Source: Pseudomonas massiliensis | GTDB lineage: Bacteria; Pseudomonadota; Gammaproteobacteria; Pseudomonadales; Pseudomonadaceae | Length of the DNA: 64,000 nt | NCBI RefSeq assembly: GCF_000826105.1 | Contig: NZ_CCYK01000007.1 | Span: forward strand, 806,001 to 870,000 | Reading direction: 5' to 3' | Part shown: one piece after another, positions 35,984 through 44,597 of the stretch | Numbering within the stretch: the first letter of the stretch is position 1 | How the letters are laid out: each line of letters starts with the position of its first letter | Translations under genes and position numbers: made by a program | Notes under the pieces: model-generated | What the model was told of the DNA's origin: nothing | Database searches by the model: none | What the model saw: only the letters and a program-made list of their open reading frames with translations

Positions 35984-36594
35984 CCCCGGACCGTGACACC
36001 CTGGCCCGGCAGATCGTCGAGGCGGGGCAATTCCTCTATGCCCGGGGCTGGTCTCCGGCGACCAGCAGCAACTATTCTGCCCGCCTTTCGCCAACCCAGG
36101 CGCTGCTGACGGTATCCGGCAAGCACAAGGGCCAGCTCACCCCGAACGACGTGCTCGCCACCGACATGAGCGGCAACAGCCTGGAGCCTAGCAAGCGGCC
36201 ATCGGCAGAGACTTTGTTGCATACCCAGCTCTACCGCTGGCAGCCAGGCATCAACGCCGTGTTGCATACCCATTCGGTGAACGCCACGGTGTTGTCCCGT
36301 GTCACCGAGGGCAACGAACTGGTGTTCGAAGACTACGAGCTGCAAAAAGCCTTCGCCGGCGTGGTGACCCATGAAAGCCGGGTAGTGGTGCCCGTGTTCG
36401 ACAACGACCAGGACATTGCCCGCCTGGCTGGCGAGGTGCAGCCCTGGCTGGAGGCTCATCCCGACTGCGTGGGCTACCTGATCCGCGGCCATGGCTTGTA
36501 TACCTGGGGCGCGACCATGACCGATGCGCTGCGCCAGGTCGAGGCGTTCGAATTCCTCTTCGACTGTGAATTGAAACTACGGGCGGTACGCTGA
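35980..36594 (+). CDS. mtnB: Methylthioribulose-1-phosphate dehydratase
   Basis: The enzyme dehydrates 5-methylthioribulose-1-phosphate in the methionine salvage pathway. The 204-residue protein is a class II aldolase-type fold with ATSSNYSARLS near the N-terminus, the zinc His pair in NAVLHTHSVNATVLS, and YLIRGHGLYTWG with the third His. It overlaps the MFS gene and precedes mtnD by 15 bases. The gene order mtnB-mtnD-mtnC is as usual in pseudomonads. The pathway recycles methylthioadenosine produced by polyamine synthesis. Confidence 0.93.
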   Translation: MTPDRDTLARQIVEAGQFLYARGWSPATSSNYSARLSPTQALLTVSGKHKGQLTPNDVLATDMSGNSLEPSKRPSAETLLHTQLYRWQPGINAVLHTHSVNATVLSRVTEGNELVFEDYELQKAFAGVVTHESRVVVPVFDNDQDIARLAGEVQPWLEAHPDCVGYLIRGHGLYTWGATMTDALRQVEAFEFLFDCELKLRAVR

Positions 36595-36609
36595 CCCAAG
36601 GAGTGCCTG

Positions 36610-37155
36610 ATGAGTCGCTTGACCGTTTACCACGAAAGCACCCCGGATTTGCCCGAGAAGGTGCTCACCCATGGCGAGGACATCGCCGCTACCCTGGCGG
36701 AGCAGGGCGTGCGCTTCGAACGCTGGCAGGCCAATGCTCCGATCGCGCCCGGCGCTAGCGAGGAGGAGGTGATCGCCGCCTATCGTGACGAGATCGACCG
36801 CCTGGTAACCGAGTGCGGCTACCAGACTGTGGATGTCATCAGCCTGGCCAGCGACCATCCGGATAAGGCCGCGCTGCGGGCCAAGTTCCTGGAAGAGCAT
36901 CGCCATGGTGAGGATGAGGTACGGTTCTTCGTCGCCGGCCGCGGGCTGTTCACCTTGCACCTGGGCGAATACGTCTACGCCGTATTGTGCGAGAAGAACG
37001 ACCTGATTTCCGTGCCCGCCGGCACCCCCCATTGGTTCGACATGGGCGAGCATCCGCATTTCGTTGCCATTCGCCTGTTCAACAACGCCGAGGGCTGGGT
37101 GGCCCGCTTCACTGGCGAGCCCATTGCCCAGCGCTTCCCGCGCCTGGAAGACTGA
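36610..37155 (+). CDS. mtnD: Acireductone dioxygenase
   Basis: The enzyme oxidises the acireductone in methionine salvage, making the 2-oxo acid precursor of methionine. The 181-residue cupin has HRHGEDEVRFFVAGRGLFTL, with the two His and the Glu metal ligands, and a further His in VPAGTPHWFDMG. Iron or nickel occupies the site in relatives and the metal decides the products. AAGGAG lies before the ATG. It sits between mtnB and mtnC with gaps of 15 and 12 bases. Confidence 0.95.
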   Translation: MSRLTVYHESTPDLPEKVLTHGEDIAATLAEQGVRFERWQANAPIAPGASEEEVIAAYRDEIDRLVTECGYQTVDVISLASDHPDKAALRAKFLEEHRHGEDEVRFFVAGRGLFTLHLGEYVYAVLCEKNDLISVPAGTPHWFDMGEHPHFVAIRLFNNAEGWVARFTGEPIAQRFPRLED

Positions 37156-37167
37156 CAAGGACCCCGC

Positions 37168-37851
37168 ATGCCCATCAAGGCCATTCTTACCGACATCGAA
37201 GGCACCACCAGCGCGGTCAGCTTCGTCTATGACGTGCTCTTTCCCTATGCGGCCGCCCGGCTGCCGGCCTTTGTGCACGAGCATGAGGCCGAGCCTGAGG
37301 TCGCCCAGGCGCTGGCGGCCGCGCGCGAAGAAGCCGGCGAGCCTGGCGCCGACCTGGAACGCACCCTCGAACTGCTGCTGGGCTGGATGAAAGAAGATCG
37401 CAAGGTCACGCCGCTGAAGGCTCTGCAAGGCCAGGTATGGCAGCAAGGCTATGCCCAGGGCGAACTCAAGGGGCATGTCTACCCGGACGCAGTGGCCGCT
37501 CTGGAGCGCTGGCATCGGAGTGGCTATGGGTTATATGTGTATTCGTCCGGGTCTATCCAGGCGCAGAAGCTGATCTTCGGTTGTTCCGAAGCTGGGGACC
37601 TGAGCGGGCTCTTCTCTGGTTATTTCGACACTACCAGCGGACCCAAGCGTGAGGCGCACTCCTATGGCCGTATCGCGGCCGCGATCGACCTGGCACCGGA
37701 GCAAATTCTGTTTCTATCGGATGTCGCCGCGGAACTGGATGCGGCACGGTTGGCCGGCATGAAAACTTGTGGCCTGGCGCGAGGAACCTCTTTGCAGGCC
37801 AATCATCCAATCGTCGACAGCTTCGCGGCGATCGACCCAGGCCACTTCTGA
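37168..37851 (+). CDS. mtnC: Enolase-phosphatase E1
   Basis: The enzyme enolises and dephosphorylates 2,3-diketo-5-methylthiopentyl-1-phosphate in methionine salvage. The 227-residue HAD-family protein has the nucleophile motif [20 protein letters not shown] at its N-terminus, [16 protein letters not shown] (HAD motif II) and [19 protein letters not shown] (motif IV). The gene follows mtnD by 12 bases after AAGGAC. A REP-like pair follows it at 37861. Confidence 0.95.
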   Translation: MPIKAILTDIEGTTSAVSFVYDVLFPYAAARLPAFVHEHEAEPEVAQALAAAREEAGEPGADLERTLELLLGWMKEDRKVTPLKALQGQVWQQGYAQGELKGHVYPDAVAALERWHRSGYGLYVYSSGSIQAQKLIFGCSEAGDLSGLFSGYFDTTSGPKREAHSYGRIAAAIDLAPEQILFLSDVAAELDAARLAGMKTCGLARGTSLQANHPIVDSFAAIDPGHF

Positions 37852-37860
37852 ATACGCTGC

Positions 37861-37930
37861 GGGAGCCAGTGAAGCTGGCGAATGGCGCTCTTTCAGGGAA
37901 GCCATTTCGCTAGCTGGCGCTAGCTCCCAC
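37861..37930. repeat. REP-like pair after mtnC
   Basis: GGGAGCCAGTGAAGCTGGCG followed by AATGG forms the left arm (37861-37885). CCATTTCGCTAGCTGG followed by CGCTAGCTCCCAC forms the right arm (37902-37930). Together they can fold into a long hairpin. The left arm matches the family at 28337, 44556, 51838 and 51938. Confidence 0.65.
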
Positions 37931-37958
37931 CGTGATGGCCTTGCGGTCCGCTCCAGCT

Positions 37959-38237
37959 TCAGACCGAATGATAGGTCGGCAGGGCAAAGCGGTTCTGGCT
38001 TTGCAGCAGATGGATGTCCGGCAGCTGGCTGACCTCACCGGCCAGATCACGGCGAATGGCGCTGATGACCCAGGACAGTTGCTCTGGAGTGTTGAGCTGC
38101 GAGTACGAGATCGAGCGGCGCATCTGGCGGCCTTCACCATCGCGCAGGGTCAGCAGGACGGCGCCATCCGGGCGTGGCTGGGTCACCACGTCGTATTCGG
38201 AAAACAGGCTAGCGAATTTTTCTTGAAGGAAATCCAT
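37959..38237 (-). CDS. DUF3509-family protein
   Basis: The 92-residue protein begins MDFLQEKFASLFSEYDVVTQ and has DGAVLLTLRDGEGRQMRRSI, then SYSQLNTPEQLSWVISAIRR. This matches the DUF3509 family of pseudomonads, whose function is unknown. ATG 38237 is preceded by AGGAG with an eight-base gap; an upstream in-frame ATG at 38258 lacks such a site. It is divergent from the ankyrin gene. Confidence 0.82.
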   Translation of the reverse strand: MDFLQEKFASLFSEYDVVTQPRPDGAVLLTLRDGEGRQMRRSISYSQLNTPEQLSWVISAIRRDLAGEVSQLPDIHLLQSQNRFALPTYHSV

Positions 38238-38574
38238 CTGGCGACTCCTAAGCATCAATGGGCAGGCTATGCATAGGGTATTGCAGCCACCGTGCCAACT
38301 GCGAAGACTCAGGAAACCCCAGTAAAATCAGGTGGTTGAGGGAATGAGGATTTTTACTCCATCGTGCATCTTGCAAGATACGCAGCGGTCAAGGATGCAT
38401 TTTGCGTGATGGACATCACATTTGCAGAGGCGGTGAGGGGAGCGTATGAAGGGATACAGGTATGACATCATTTTGCCCATTAGTTCCCTTAACTGGCAGC
38501 ATTGAGCCACGCTGTTGACCGACGGTCCCAGTCTCCAGAACACTGGCTACCTATTCATTCAGCCGGAGCTCTCC
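38238..38574. promoter_or_regulatory. Divergent control region between DUF3509 and ankyrin genes
   Basis: These 337 bases hold the promoters of two divergent genes. Visible structure includes a 12-bp palindrome ATCTTGCAAGAT (38368-38379) and a CRP-like dyad at 38405-38420. GGAG lies before the ankyrin ATG at 38575. Confidence 0.5.
38405..38420. promoter_or_regulatory. CRP/Vfr-like binding site
   Basis: CGTGA and TCACA flank six bases and match 9 of 10 fixed positions of the CRP/Vfr pattern TGTGA-N6-TCACA. Inside it GTGATG and CATCAC form a perfect dyad around GA. It is 154 bases upstream of the ankyrin ATG and 168 bases from the DUF3509 start, so either gene could be the target. Confidence 0.45.
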
Positions 38575-39102
38575 ATGGCAAATTCCATCCCGACCCCAGC
38601 CGTGAGCGATGACCAGCTTGGCGAACTCGCCGCGCAGGTATTCGACCTTGCCCGTGAGGGCGACGCAGTTACCCTGCGGCAACTGCTTGAAAAGGGGCTG
38701 CCGGCGGATCTGCGGAATCAGAACGGCGATACCTTGCTCATGCTTGCCAGCTACCATGGCCACCTCGAGGCGGTCGATGTGCTATTGAAGGCCGGTGCTC
38801 ATCCTGATATTCCCAACGGCAAGAACCAACTGCCACTCGCTGGCGCGGCGTTCAAGGGCAACCTGGAGATGGCGCGTCGGCTGCTGGCCGGTGGCGCGAA
38901 GGTCAACGGCAGTGCCGCCGACGGCCGTACCGCCCTGATGATGGCCGCGATGTTCAACCGCACAGAGCTGGTGAAGCTGTTCCTCGAGGCCGGGGCTGAC
39001 CTGAGCGCCCGTGACCTGGCCGGCGTCGATGCCTTGGGCGCGGCGCGGGCCATGGGTGCACTGGATACCCAGGCGCAGTTGCAAGCCCTGGTGGCCGACT
39101 GA
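38575..39102 (+). CDS. Ankyrin-repeat protein
   Basis: The 175-residue protein has about four ankyrin repeats (residues 20-170). Repeat signatures include NGDTLLMLASYHGHLEAVDV and GRTALMMAAMFNRTELVKLF. There is no signal peptide or membrane helix, so it is likely cytoplasmic and acts by protein binding. ATG 38575 follows GGAG; an in-frame GTG-like start at 38515 adds 20 residues. In pseudomonads similar genes sit near catalase genes, but none is present here. Confidence 0.85.
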   Translation: MANSIPTPAVSDDQLGELAAQVFDLAREGDAVTLRQLLEKGLPADLRNQNGDTLLMLASYHGHLEAVDVLLKAGAHPDIPNGKNQLPLAGAAFKGNLEMARRLLAGGAKVNGSAADGRTALMMAAMFNRTELVKLFLEAGADLSARDLAGVDALGAARAMGALDTQAQLQALVAD

Positions 39103-39173
39103 GCGTCGCCTGGAAGCCCTAAGGGTGAGGTTCTGCTATCCTGCGCCTCCCCATTGTTAGCCGATAAGCCGCC

Positions 39174-39707
39174 ATGCAAAGCCAGTTGACCGAACTCCTT
39201 ACCTGTATCAGCTCCGGCTGCATGAAGGAGGAAGACATCGCTCGAATCGCCGCGGAGGCAGCCGATGCCTACGCGGATCCGGACGCTTTCCTGGCCGCGA
39301 ATCCCGACGTCAACTATGACGACAGCTTCCCCATCCCCCTGGGCGAATGGGTGGTGGTCGGCAGCCTGCCGGATACCGTGCTGTTCCAGGCTGACACCTA
39401 CCCCGAGCTGCTGGAGCAGATCATGGGGTCTTTCGGCCCGCAGGTGCCGTTCAACCTCAAGCCGCGCCAGCTACAGAAGGCAGACGCGGTCACCGCCCTG
39501 AATCGGTTGCAGATCCAGCTTTCCAGCATGAACCGGGAAGCCGGGGGCTATGTGCTGCTCAACTTCAGCCGAGTGCTGGATACTGAATTGCAGGCGGTGC
39601 TGGTGTATGGCAACGACCTGGAGCGGGTCCGCGGCCTGTGCGAGGCGCTGAGCATCTACGCCGCGCCGGCGCTGGAAGCGGCCCGGGCCGAGGCGGCTGC
39701 CGGTTGA
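39174..39707 (+). CDS. Conserved hypothetical protein
   Basis: The 177-residue protein is acidic. It has EEDIARIAAEAADAYADPDA in the N-terminal part and DDSFPIPLGEWVVVGSLPDT in the middle. It has no signal peptide or membrane helix. I do not recognise a named family. The gene starts 71 bases after the ankyrin gene and on the same strand. Confidence 0.7.
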   Translation: MQSQLTELLTCISSGCMKEEDIARIAAEAADAYADPDAFLAANPDVNYDDSFPIPLGEWVVVGSLPDTVLFQADTYPELLEQIMGSFGPQVPFNLKPRQLQKADAVTALNRLQIQLSSMNREAGGYVLLNFSRVLDTELQAVLVYGNDLERVRGLCEALSIYAAPALEAARAEAAAG

Positions 39708-39765
39708 GCAGCTCGAGGCCTGGCCTGGTTCGCTGGAAATAAATTGCGTCGTCAAGGAGCGCGGC

Positions 39766-39954
39766 ATGGGCGCCACTTTCAATAGCCTGTTCAGCCTGGT
39801 GGTACTGGCCTTGGACCTGTGGGCGATCGTCCACGTGCTGCGCAGTGGAGAAGAGGTCGGCATCCGGGTGCTGTGGATCCTGCTGATCGCCATCGTGCCG
39901 ATATTGGGGTTGATCATCTGGGCCATCCTTGGTCCCAGGGCCGCCTGCCGTTAG
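39766..39954 (+). CDS. PLDc_N-domain small membrane protein
   Basis: The 62-residue protein has two membrane helices, LFSLVVLALDLWAIVHVL and WILLIAIVPILGLIIWAIL, separated by a short charged turn. The second ends in GPR. This matches the PLD nuclease N-terminal (PLDc_N) domain found alone or at the front of cardiolipin synthases. Here only the anchor is encoded and no nuclease domain follows. AAGGAG precedes the ATG. Confidence 0.8.
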   Translation: MGATFNSLFSLVVLALDLWAIVHVLRSGEEVGIRVLWILLIAIVPILGLIIWAILGPRAACR

Positions 39955-40100
39955 AAAAATTACCCTAACGGCGCCCGGGGCAATCTTCCCTAACCAAGTT
40001 TCATGCGTCGTGTTCGCCAGAGCGCGGGCGACGTCGTAGAATGCGCCCCTTTCTCACCCGAGCGGCCATCGGCTGCCGTGGACAGTCAGGGGGCACATAC

Positions 40101-40961
40101 ATGAGCGAATACCAGGAAACTCTCTACGAAGGCTACGGCCAGCGCTTTCGCATGGAGAAGCTGCTCCATGAAGTGCGTACCGACCACCAGCACCTGGTGA
40201 TCTTCCAGAACCCGGTGATGGGGCGGGTGATGGCCCTGGACGGGGTCATCCAGACCACCGAGGCGGATGAATTCATCTACCACGAAATGCTCACCCACGT
40301 GCCGATCCTGGCCCATGGCGCAGCGCGGCGGGTACTGATCATCGGTGGCGGCGACGGCGGCATGCTGCGTGAAGTGGCGCGTCACCCGGGCGTCGAGCAC
40401 ATCACCATGGTGGAAATCGACGCCACCGTGGTGGATATGTGCAAGGAGTTCCTGCCCAACCATTCCAATGGCGCCTTCGACGACCCGCGCCTGAACCTGG
40501 TGATCGACGACGGCATGCGTTTCGTCTCCACCACCCAGGAACGCTACGACGTCATCATCTCCGACTCCACCGACCCGATCGGCCCGGGAGAGGTGCTGTT
40601 CACCGAGAACTTCTACCAGGCGTGCCACCGCTGTCTGAACGAGGGCGGCATCCTGGTAACCCAGAACGGTACGCCCTTCATGCAGCGCGAAGGCGTACAA
40701 ACCACTGCCAGCCGCCTGCGTGGGCTATTCGCCGACTGGCATTTCTACCACGCCGCCGTGCCCACCTACATCGGCGGCGCCATGACCTTCGCCTGGGGCG
40801 CGACCCGGCCCGACTACCGCAAGCTGTCGCTGGACGTGCTCCGGGCACGCTATGCCGGCAGCGGCATCGTGACCCGCTACTACAACCCGGAAATCCACCT
40901 GGGGGCGTTCGCCTTGCCGCAGTATGTGCTCCAGGCCATCGGCAAGCCCAGCAACGACTAA
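40101..40961 (+). CDS. speE: Polyamine aminopropyltransferase (spermidine synthase)
   Basis: The enzyme transfers an aminopropyl group from decarboxylated SAM to putrescine and releases methylthioadenosine, which the mtn genes upstream recycle. The 286-residue protein has [34 protein letters not shown] and [20 protein letters not shown], all typical of SpeE. ATG 40101 ([11 protein letters not shown]) is supported by GGGGG upstream; an earlier ATG at 40041 adds 20 unrelated residues. It is followed 101 bases later by an LtaS-like gene. Confidence 0.93.
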   Translation: MSEYQETLYEGYGQRFRMEKLLHEVRTDHQHLVIFQNPVMGRVMALDGVIQTTEADEFIYHEMLTHVPILAHGAARRVLIIGGGDGGMLREVARHPGVEHITMVEIDATVVDMCKEFLPNHSNGAFDDPRLNLVIDDGMRFVSTTQERYDVIISDSTDPIGPGEVLFTENFYQACHRCLNEGGILVTQNGTPFMQREGVQTTASRLRGLFADWHFYHAAVPTYIGGAMTFAWGATRPDYRKLSLDVLRARYAGSGIVTRYYNPEIHLGAFALPQYVLQAIGKPSND

Positions 40962-41062
40962 GCCGGCCGCGGCGCGGGCCACGAATTTTTCATCCGTCAG
41001 GCTGCAGAATTCCGGCCCGCTCCGCGACCTCCCGCCCACCCTCTACGGATACCCGACGACAC

Positions 41063-43141
41063 ATGGCTACCCTGGAAGTCCCCCGCGCTGACCGCACATC
41101 CAAGCGCTCGTTGCAGCCTTCGCTCAAAGCCCACCTGGGTTATCTCCTGCTCAGCGGGCTTGCCATCATGGTCCTGCTCAGCGGCCTGCGCGTGGCCTTG
41201 CTGGCCTACAACCTCGACTCGGCCGGCGATGCCAGCACCTCGGCCTTGGTCGAAGCCTTCACCAACGGGCTGCGCTTCGACCTGCGCCTGACGGTATACC
41301 TGCTCATTCCCTTGCTGCTGGCCGTGCTCAGCGCCCGGGCCATGGCCAGCCGTGGCCTGTTTCGCGCCTGGCTGACCATTACCTCCAGCCTGGCGCTGTT
41401 CGCCGGCCTGCTGGAAATGGACTTCTACCGGGAGTTCCACCAGCGGCTCAATGGCCTGGTGTTCCAGTATGTAAAGGAAGATCCGAAAACCGTTCTCAGC
41501 ATGATCTGGTACGGCTACCCGGTGGTGCGCTACCTGCTGGCGTGGGCCCTGGTGACCTGGCTGCTGAGTCTGGTATTCAAGGGCATTGGCCGGGCCACCC
41601 GCCCATCGGTCGATACCCGGGCAGGTGGCCGCGTCGCCCCTTGGTACGCCCGTGTCGGCGTGTTCGTGGTGCTGCTGCTGATCGCGGTGGTCGCCGCCCG
41701 TGGCACCCTGCGCCAGGGCCCGCCCCTGCGCTGGGGTGATGCCTACACCACGGACTCCAATTTCGCCAACCAGCTGGGCCTCAACGGCATCCTCACCCTG
41801 ATCAGCGCCGCCAAGAGCCGGATGTCCGAAGACCGCGACAACATCTGGCACGCCACGCTGCCCCAGGCGCAGGCCACCCGCACCGTGCGCGACATGCTGC
41901 TGACCAGCAACGAGCGCCTGGTCGATGCCGACACCGCCGCGGTGCGTCGGGTATTCACGCCGCCCGTGGGCAATACCCTGCCGATCCGCAACGTGGTGGT
42001 CATCCTGATGGAAAGCTTCGCTGGCCATTCGGTGGGCGCGCTTGGCGACCAGGCCGGCATCACTCCGTACTTCGACAAACTCGCCAAGGAGGGGCTGTTG
42101 TTCGACCACTTCTTCTCCAACGGCACCCATACTCACCAGGGCATGTTCGCCACCATGGGGTGCTTCCCGAACTTGCCAGGCTTCGAGTACCTGATGCAGA
42201 CCCCCGAAGGCAGCCACAAGCTCTCCGGCCTGCCGGCGATGCTCAGCCCGCGCGACTACAATGACGTGTACGTCTACAACGGTGACTTCGCCTGGGACAA
42301 CCAGTCCGGCTTCTTCAGCAACCAGGGCATGACCACCTTCATCGGCCGCAACGACTTCGTCAATCCGGTGTTCTCGGACCCGACTTGGGGCGTTTCCGAC
42401 CAGGACATGTTCAGCCGCGGCAACGAGGAACTGGACAAGCTGTCCGCCCAGGGCAAGCCCTTCTATGCCCTGCTGCAAACCCTCTCCAACCATACGCCCT
42501 ACGCCTTGCCGAAGGATCTCCCGGTGGAGCCGGTCACCGGCCGTGGCAGCCTGGACCAGCACCTGACCGCCATGCGCTACTCGGACTGGGCTCTGGGCCA
42601 GTTCTTCAAGAAGGCCAAGCAGTCGCCGTACTACAAGGAAACCCTGTTCGTGATCGTCGGTGACCACGGTTTCGGCAACGAGCGGCAACTGACTGAAATG
42701 GACCTGAGCCGCTTCAACGTACCGTTGCTGTTGATCGCCCCGGGCATTCAGGACAAGTTCGGCGCGGTGAATCACACCGTGGGCACCCAGATCGACATCG
42801 TGCCCACCATCATGGGACGGCTGGGCGGGGAAGCGCAGCACCAGTGCTGGGGCCGCGATCTGCTCAACCTGCAGCAGGGTGACCAGGGCTTCGGTGTCAT
42901 CAAGCCTTCCGGAAGCGAGCAGAGCGTGGCCATCGTTACCGGCGACCGCATCCTGATCGAGTCCCGGGACATGGAACCCAAGCTCTACCGCTATACCCTG
43001 GGTCGCGAGCCCAAGGCGGAGCTGATCCCGGAGACGGCGGACGCACCCGCGCTTCGCAACAAGCTTGACGCGTTCATCCAGACGGCCACCAAGAGCCTGA
43101 TGGACAACACCGCCGGCGCGGTGCAGAGCAAAACGGAGTGA
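41063..43141 (+). CDS. LtaS/sulfatase-family phosphoglycerol transferase
   Basis: The 692-residue inner-membrane protein has about five N-terminal helices (residues 30-215) and a periplasmic sulfatase-fold domain. The metal-binding start VVILMESFAGHSVGALGD, the nucleophile region SNGTHTHQGMFATMGCF with the catalytic Thr, and FVIVGDHGFGNER near 535 are typical. Relatives transfer phosphoglycerol, for example to periplasmic glucans, or act as lipoteichoic-acid synthase in Gram-positives. The donor and acceptor here are unknown. The long open frame upstream of ATG 41063 overlaps speE and is not coding. Confidence 0.85.
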   Translation: MATLEVPRADRTSKRSLQPSLKAHLGYLLLSGLAIMVLLSGLRVALLAYNLDSAGDASTSALVEAFTNGLRFDLRLTVYLLIPLLLAVLSARAMASRGLFRAWLTITSSLALFAGLLEMDFYREFHQRLNGLVFQYVKEDPKTVLSMIWYGYPVVRYLLAWALVTWLLSLVFKGIGRATRPSVDTRAGGRVAPWYARVGVFVVLLLIAVVAARGTLRQGPPLRWGDAYTTDSNFANQLGLNGILTLISAAKSRMSEDRDNIWHATLPQAQATRTVRDMLLTSNERLVDADTAAVRRVFTPPVGNTLPIRNVVVILMESFAGHSVGALGDQAGITPYFDKLAKEGLLFDHFFSNGTHTHQGMFATMGCFPNLPGFEYLMQTPEGSHKLSGLPAMLSPRDYNDVYVYNGDFAWDNQSGFFSNQGMTTFIGRNDFVNPVFSDPTWGVSDQDMFSRGNEELDKLSAQGKPFYALLQTLSNHTPYALPKDLPVEPVTGRGSLDQHLTAMRYSDWALGQFFKKAKQSPYYKETLFVIVGDHGFGNERQLTEMDLSRFNVPLLLIAPGIQDKFGAVNHTVGTQIDIVPTIMGRLGGEAQHQCWGRDLLNLQQGDQGFGVIKPSGSEQSVAIVTGDRILIESRDMEPKLYRYTLGREPKAELIPETADAPALRNKLDAFIQTATKSLMDNTAGAVQSKTE

Positions 43142-43146
43142 CAAAA

Positions 43147-43172
43147 AAGCCCTGGCGTCGCCAGGGCTTCTT
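43147..43172. terminator. Bidirectional terminator after the LtaS-like gene
   Basis: AAGCCCTGG (43147-43155) pairs with CCAGGGCTT (43161-43169) across a five-base loop. A-rich sequence (43143-43148) precedes it and TTCTT follows, so it may serve both the LtaS-like gene and the convergent SEC-C gene. Confidence 0.75.
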
Positions 43173-43192
43173 CGTTGTGCGTCAGGAAAGAA

Positions 43193-43393
43193 TCAGGCCC
43201 CGTGGCACTTCTTGAATTTCTTGTCGCTGCCGCAAGGGCAGGGGTCGTTGCGGCCGACGTCCTTCAAGGCGTTGCGTACAGGCTCCTGGGGGCCATGGTT
43301 GCAGTGCGGGCCATGCACATGGCCGTGGTCGTGATGGCCATGATCATGGTCGTGATTACAATCGGGCCCATGCACGTGTGGTTGCTGCGACAT
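43193..43393 (-). CDS. His-rich small SEC-C metal-binding protein
   Basis: The 66-residue protein has a His-rich front half ([20 protein letters not shown]) and a C-terminal SEC-C motif, [19 protein letters not shown]. The SEC-C motif binds zinc in relatives, and the His tract suggests extra metal binding. The function is unknown. It lies 6 bases after the stop of the minus-strand lipoprotein gene, so the two are co-transcribed. A second SEC-C protein is encoded nearby at 44598. Confidence 0.8.
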   Translation of the reverse strand: MSQQPHVHGPDCNHDHDHGHHDHGHVHGPHCNHGPQEPVRNALKDVGRNDPCPCGSDKKFKKCHGA

Positions 43394-43399
43394 TGATTA

Positions 43400-43885
43400 C
43401 TACTCCGGAAGCAAGCCTGCGGGGGTGACTTCACCGGTTCGCCGCAGGGTAAGGTTGTGGCCGAATAATACCCCGGTGCGCAGCTCTCCCTCCAGCTGAT
43501 AGTGCAGCGGACGGTCGGGATGGCGCAGCAGCCTGGCCAGGGGCTTGAGGTGCTCCCAGAGATTGGTGCGCACTTCCACCACGTGTACCGCCCGTTCGTT
43601 GGCCGGCACGCTGAACCAGCTGTCGTCCTCGCCTTCGGCCAGGGGAATGCCCTCCAAGGTAACCTTGTAGGTCAGCCCGCGCACAGGCAAGGCCTGGTCG
43701 TTGGGGTTACGAATCTCGAAGCGCAGGCGAAAACGCTGTTCAAGCAGTCGGGCCTTTACCACCTCGACGCGCTTGAGGTGTACCTCTGGGTCGTCATAAT
43801 TGCCGGTAAGCCAGGTGGCGCAGCCGCCCAGCCCAAGCAGAACTGCCAGGCCGACGAGCTGTACCATGGATCGCGCCAATCGCAT
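43400..43885 (-). CDS. LEA type 2-like lipoprotein
   Basis: The 161-residue protein has a lipoprotein signal (MRLARSMVQLVGLAVLLGLG with Cys in GGCATW) and a WHy/LEA14-type beta domain. LRFEIRNPNDQALPVRGLTY is the family signature. It is probably anchored to the outer membrane. The function is unknown, and relatives are linked to stress. The gene precedes the SEC-C gene with a 6-base gap. Confidence 0.82.
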   Translation of the reverse strand: MRLARSMVQLVGLAVLLGLGGCATWLTGNYDDPEVHLKRVEVVKARLLEQRFRLRFEIRNPNDQALPVRGLTYKVTLEGIPLAEGEDDSWFSVPANERAVHVVEVRTNLWEHLKPLARLLRHPDRPLHYQLEGELRTGVLFGHNLTLRRTGEVTPAGLLPE

Positions 43886-43962
43886 CTACCGTCTCCCTTG
43901 GCTGGCTGGGCGGGTATGCTTTCATGTCCGCTCGCATCCAGCCCATTGCAGGAGACCATAGC

Positions 43963-44493
43963 ATGCCCTTGTACGAAATAGCCTTTCGCGGTGAATGCCT
44001 GCCGGGCCATGATCCCGACACCGTCAAGGCCGACGTGGGCCGTCTGTTCCGCGCGGACGCCGAGCGCACCGAGTTGCTGTTCTCAGGGCGCCGCCTCGTG
44101 CTCAAGGCGCACCTTGAGCTGGCGGCGGCCGAACGCTTTCGCCAGGCTATGGCCAAGGTAGGCGCCTGGGCCCAGGTGGAGGCCATGCCCGCGACCGCGC
44201 CCACGGCCGAGGTTGAAGCCATCGAACTGGCAGCGCCTCCCGCAGTGGCCCCGACGGCCCGTGCCAAGGTGGTGCCCAGGGACAACTACATGGCTGCCTT
44301 CGCTGAAGTCGATGCCCCGGCCTACGAAATTGCCGAGCCGGGTGCCTTGATGCAACCCGATGCTGCCCCGGCCCCTGCGCCTAGGGTCGATCTCTCCGGG
44401 CTGAGCCTGGCACCCGTGGGCGCGGAACTCGGTAGCCGGCCTGCTACTGCCGCGCCGCCGCCTCCGGATACGTCTCACCTCAAGCTGGCGTGA
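43963..44493 (+). CDS. Conserved hypothetical protein with Ala/Pro-rich tail
   Basis: The 176-residue protein has an N-terminal folded part (about 1-75: MPLYEIAFRGECLPGHDPDT and LLFSGRRLVLKAHLELAAAE) that resembles a small alpha/beta domain. The rest is Ala and Pro rich. No family is recognised with confidence and no signal peptide is seen. GGAG lies before ATG 43963. It is divergent from the LEA lipoprotein gene. Confidence 0.65.
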   Translation: MPLYEIAFRGECLPGHDPDTVKADVGRLFRADAERTELLFSGRRLVLKAHLELAAAERFRQAMAKVGAWAQVEAMPATAPTAEVEAIELAAPPAVAPTARAKVVPRDNYMAAFAEVDAPAYEIAEPGALMQPDAAPAPAPRVDLSGLSLAPVGAELGSRPATAAPPPPDTSHLKLA

Positions 44494-44555
44494 CCCAGAG
44501 GGCTCGGCTCACCCTGAGGGTAGCAATGTTGCCGAACAGCCCTCATTACGGGTAC

Positions 44556-44581
44556 GAATCGCCAGCTTCGCTGGCTCCCAC
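44556..44581 (-). repeat. REP-like element upstream of ychJ end
   Basis: Read on the minus strand it matches GTGGGAGCCAGCGAAGCTGG followed by CGATTCG, the same family as 28337, 37861, 51838 and 51938. It lies between the hypothetical gene and ychJ and may act as a transcript-end structure. Confidence 0.6.
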
Positions 44582-44597
44582 TGCCACCCCCCGACGC

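Noticed and set aside
40439..41062. Upstream open extension of the LtaS-like gene
   Set aside because: It overlaps speE in another frame and shows Arg/Pro-rich text without motifs. The family start is at 41063.
40997..43144. 715-codon minus-strand open frame over the LtaS-like gene
   Set aside because: It mirrors the real gene in GC-rich DNA, has no domain signature and no ribosome site. Similar long antisense frames over uvrB, the MFS gene, gltX and leuB were also left out.
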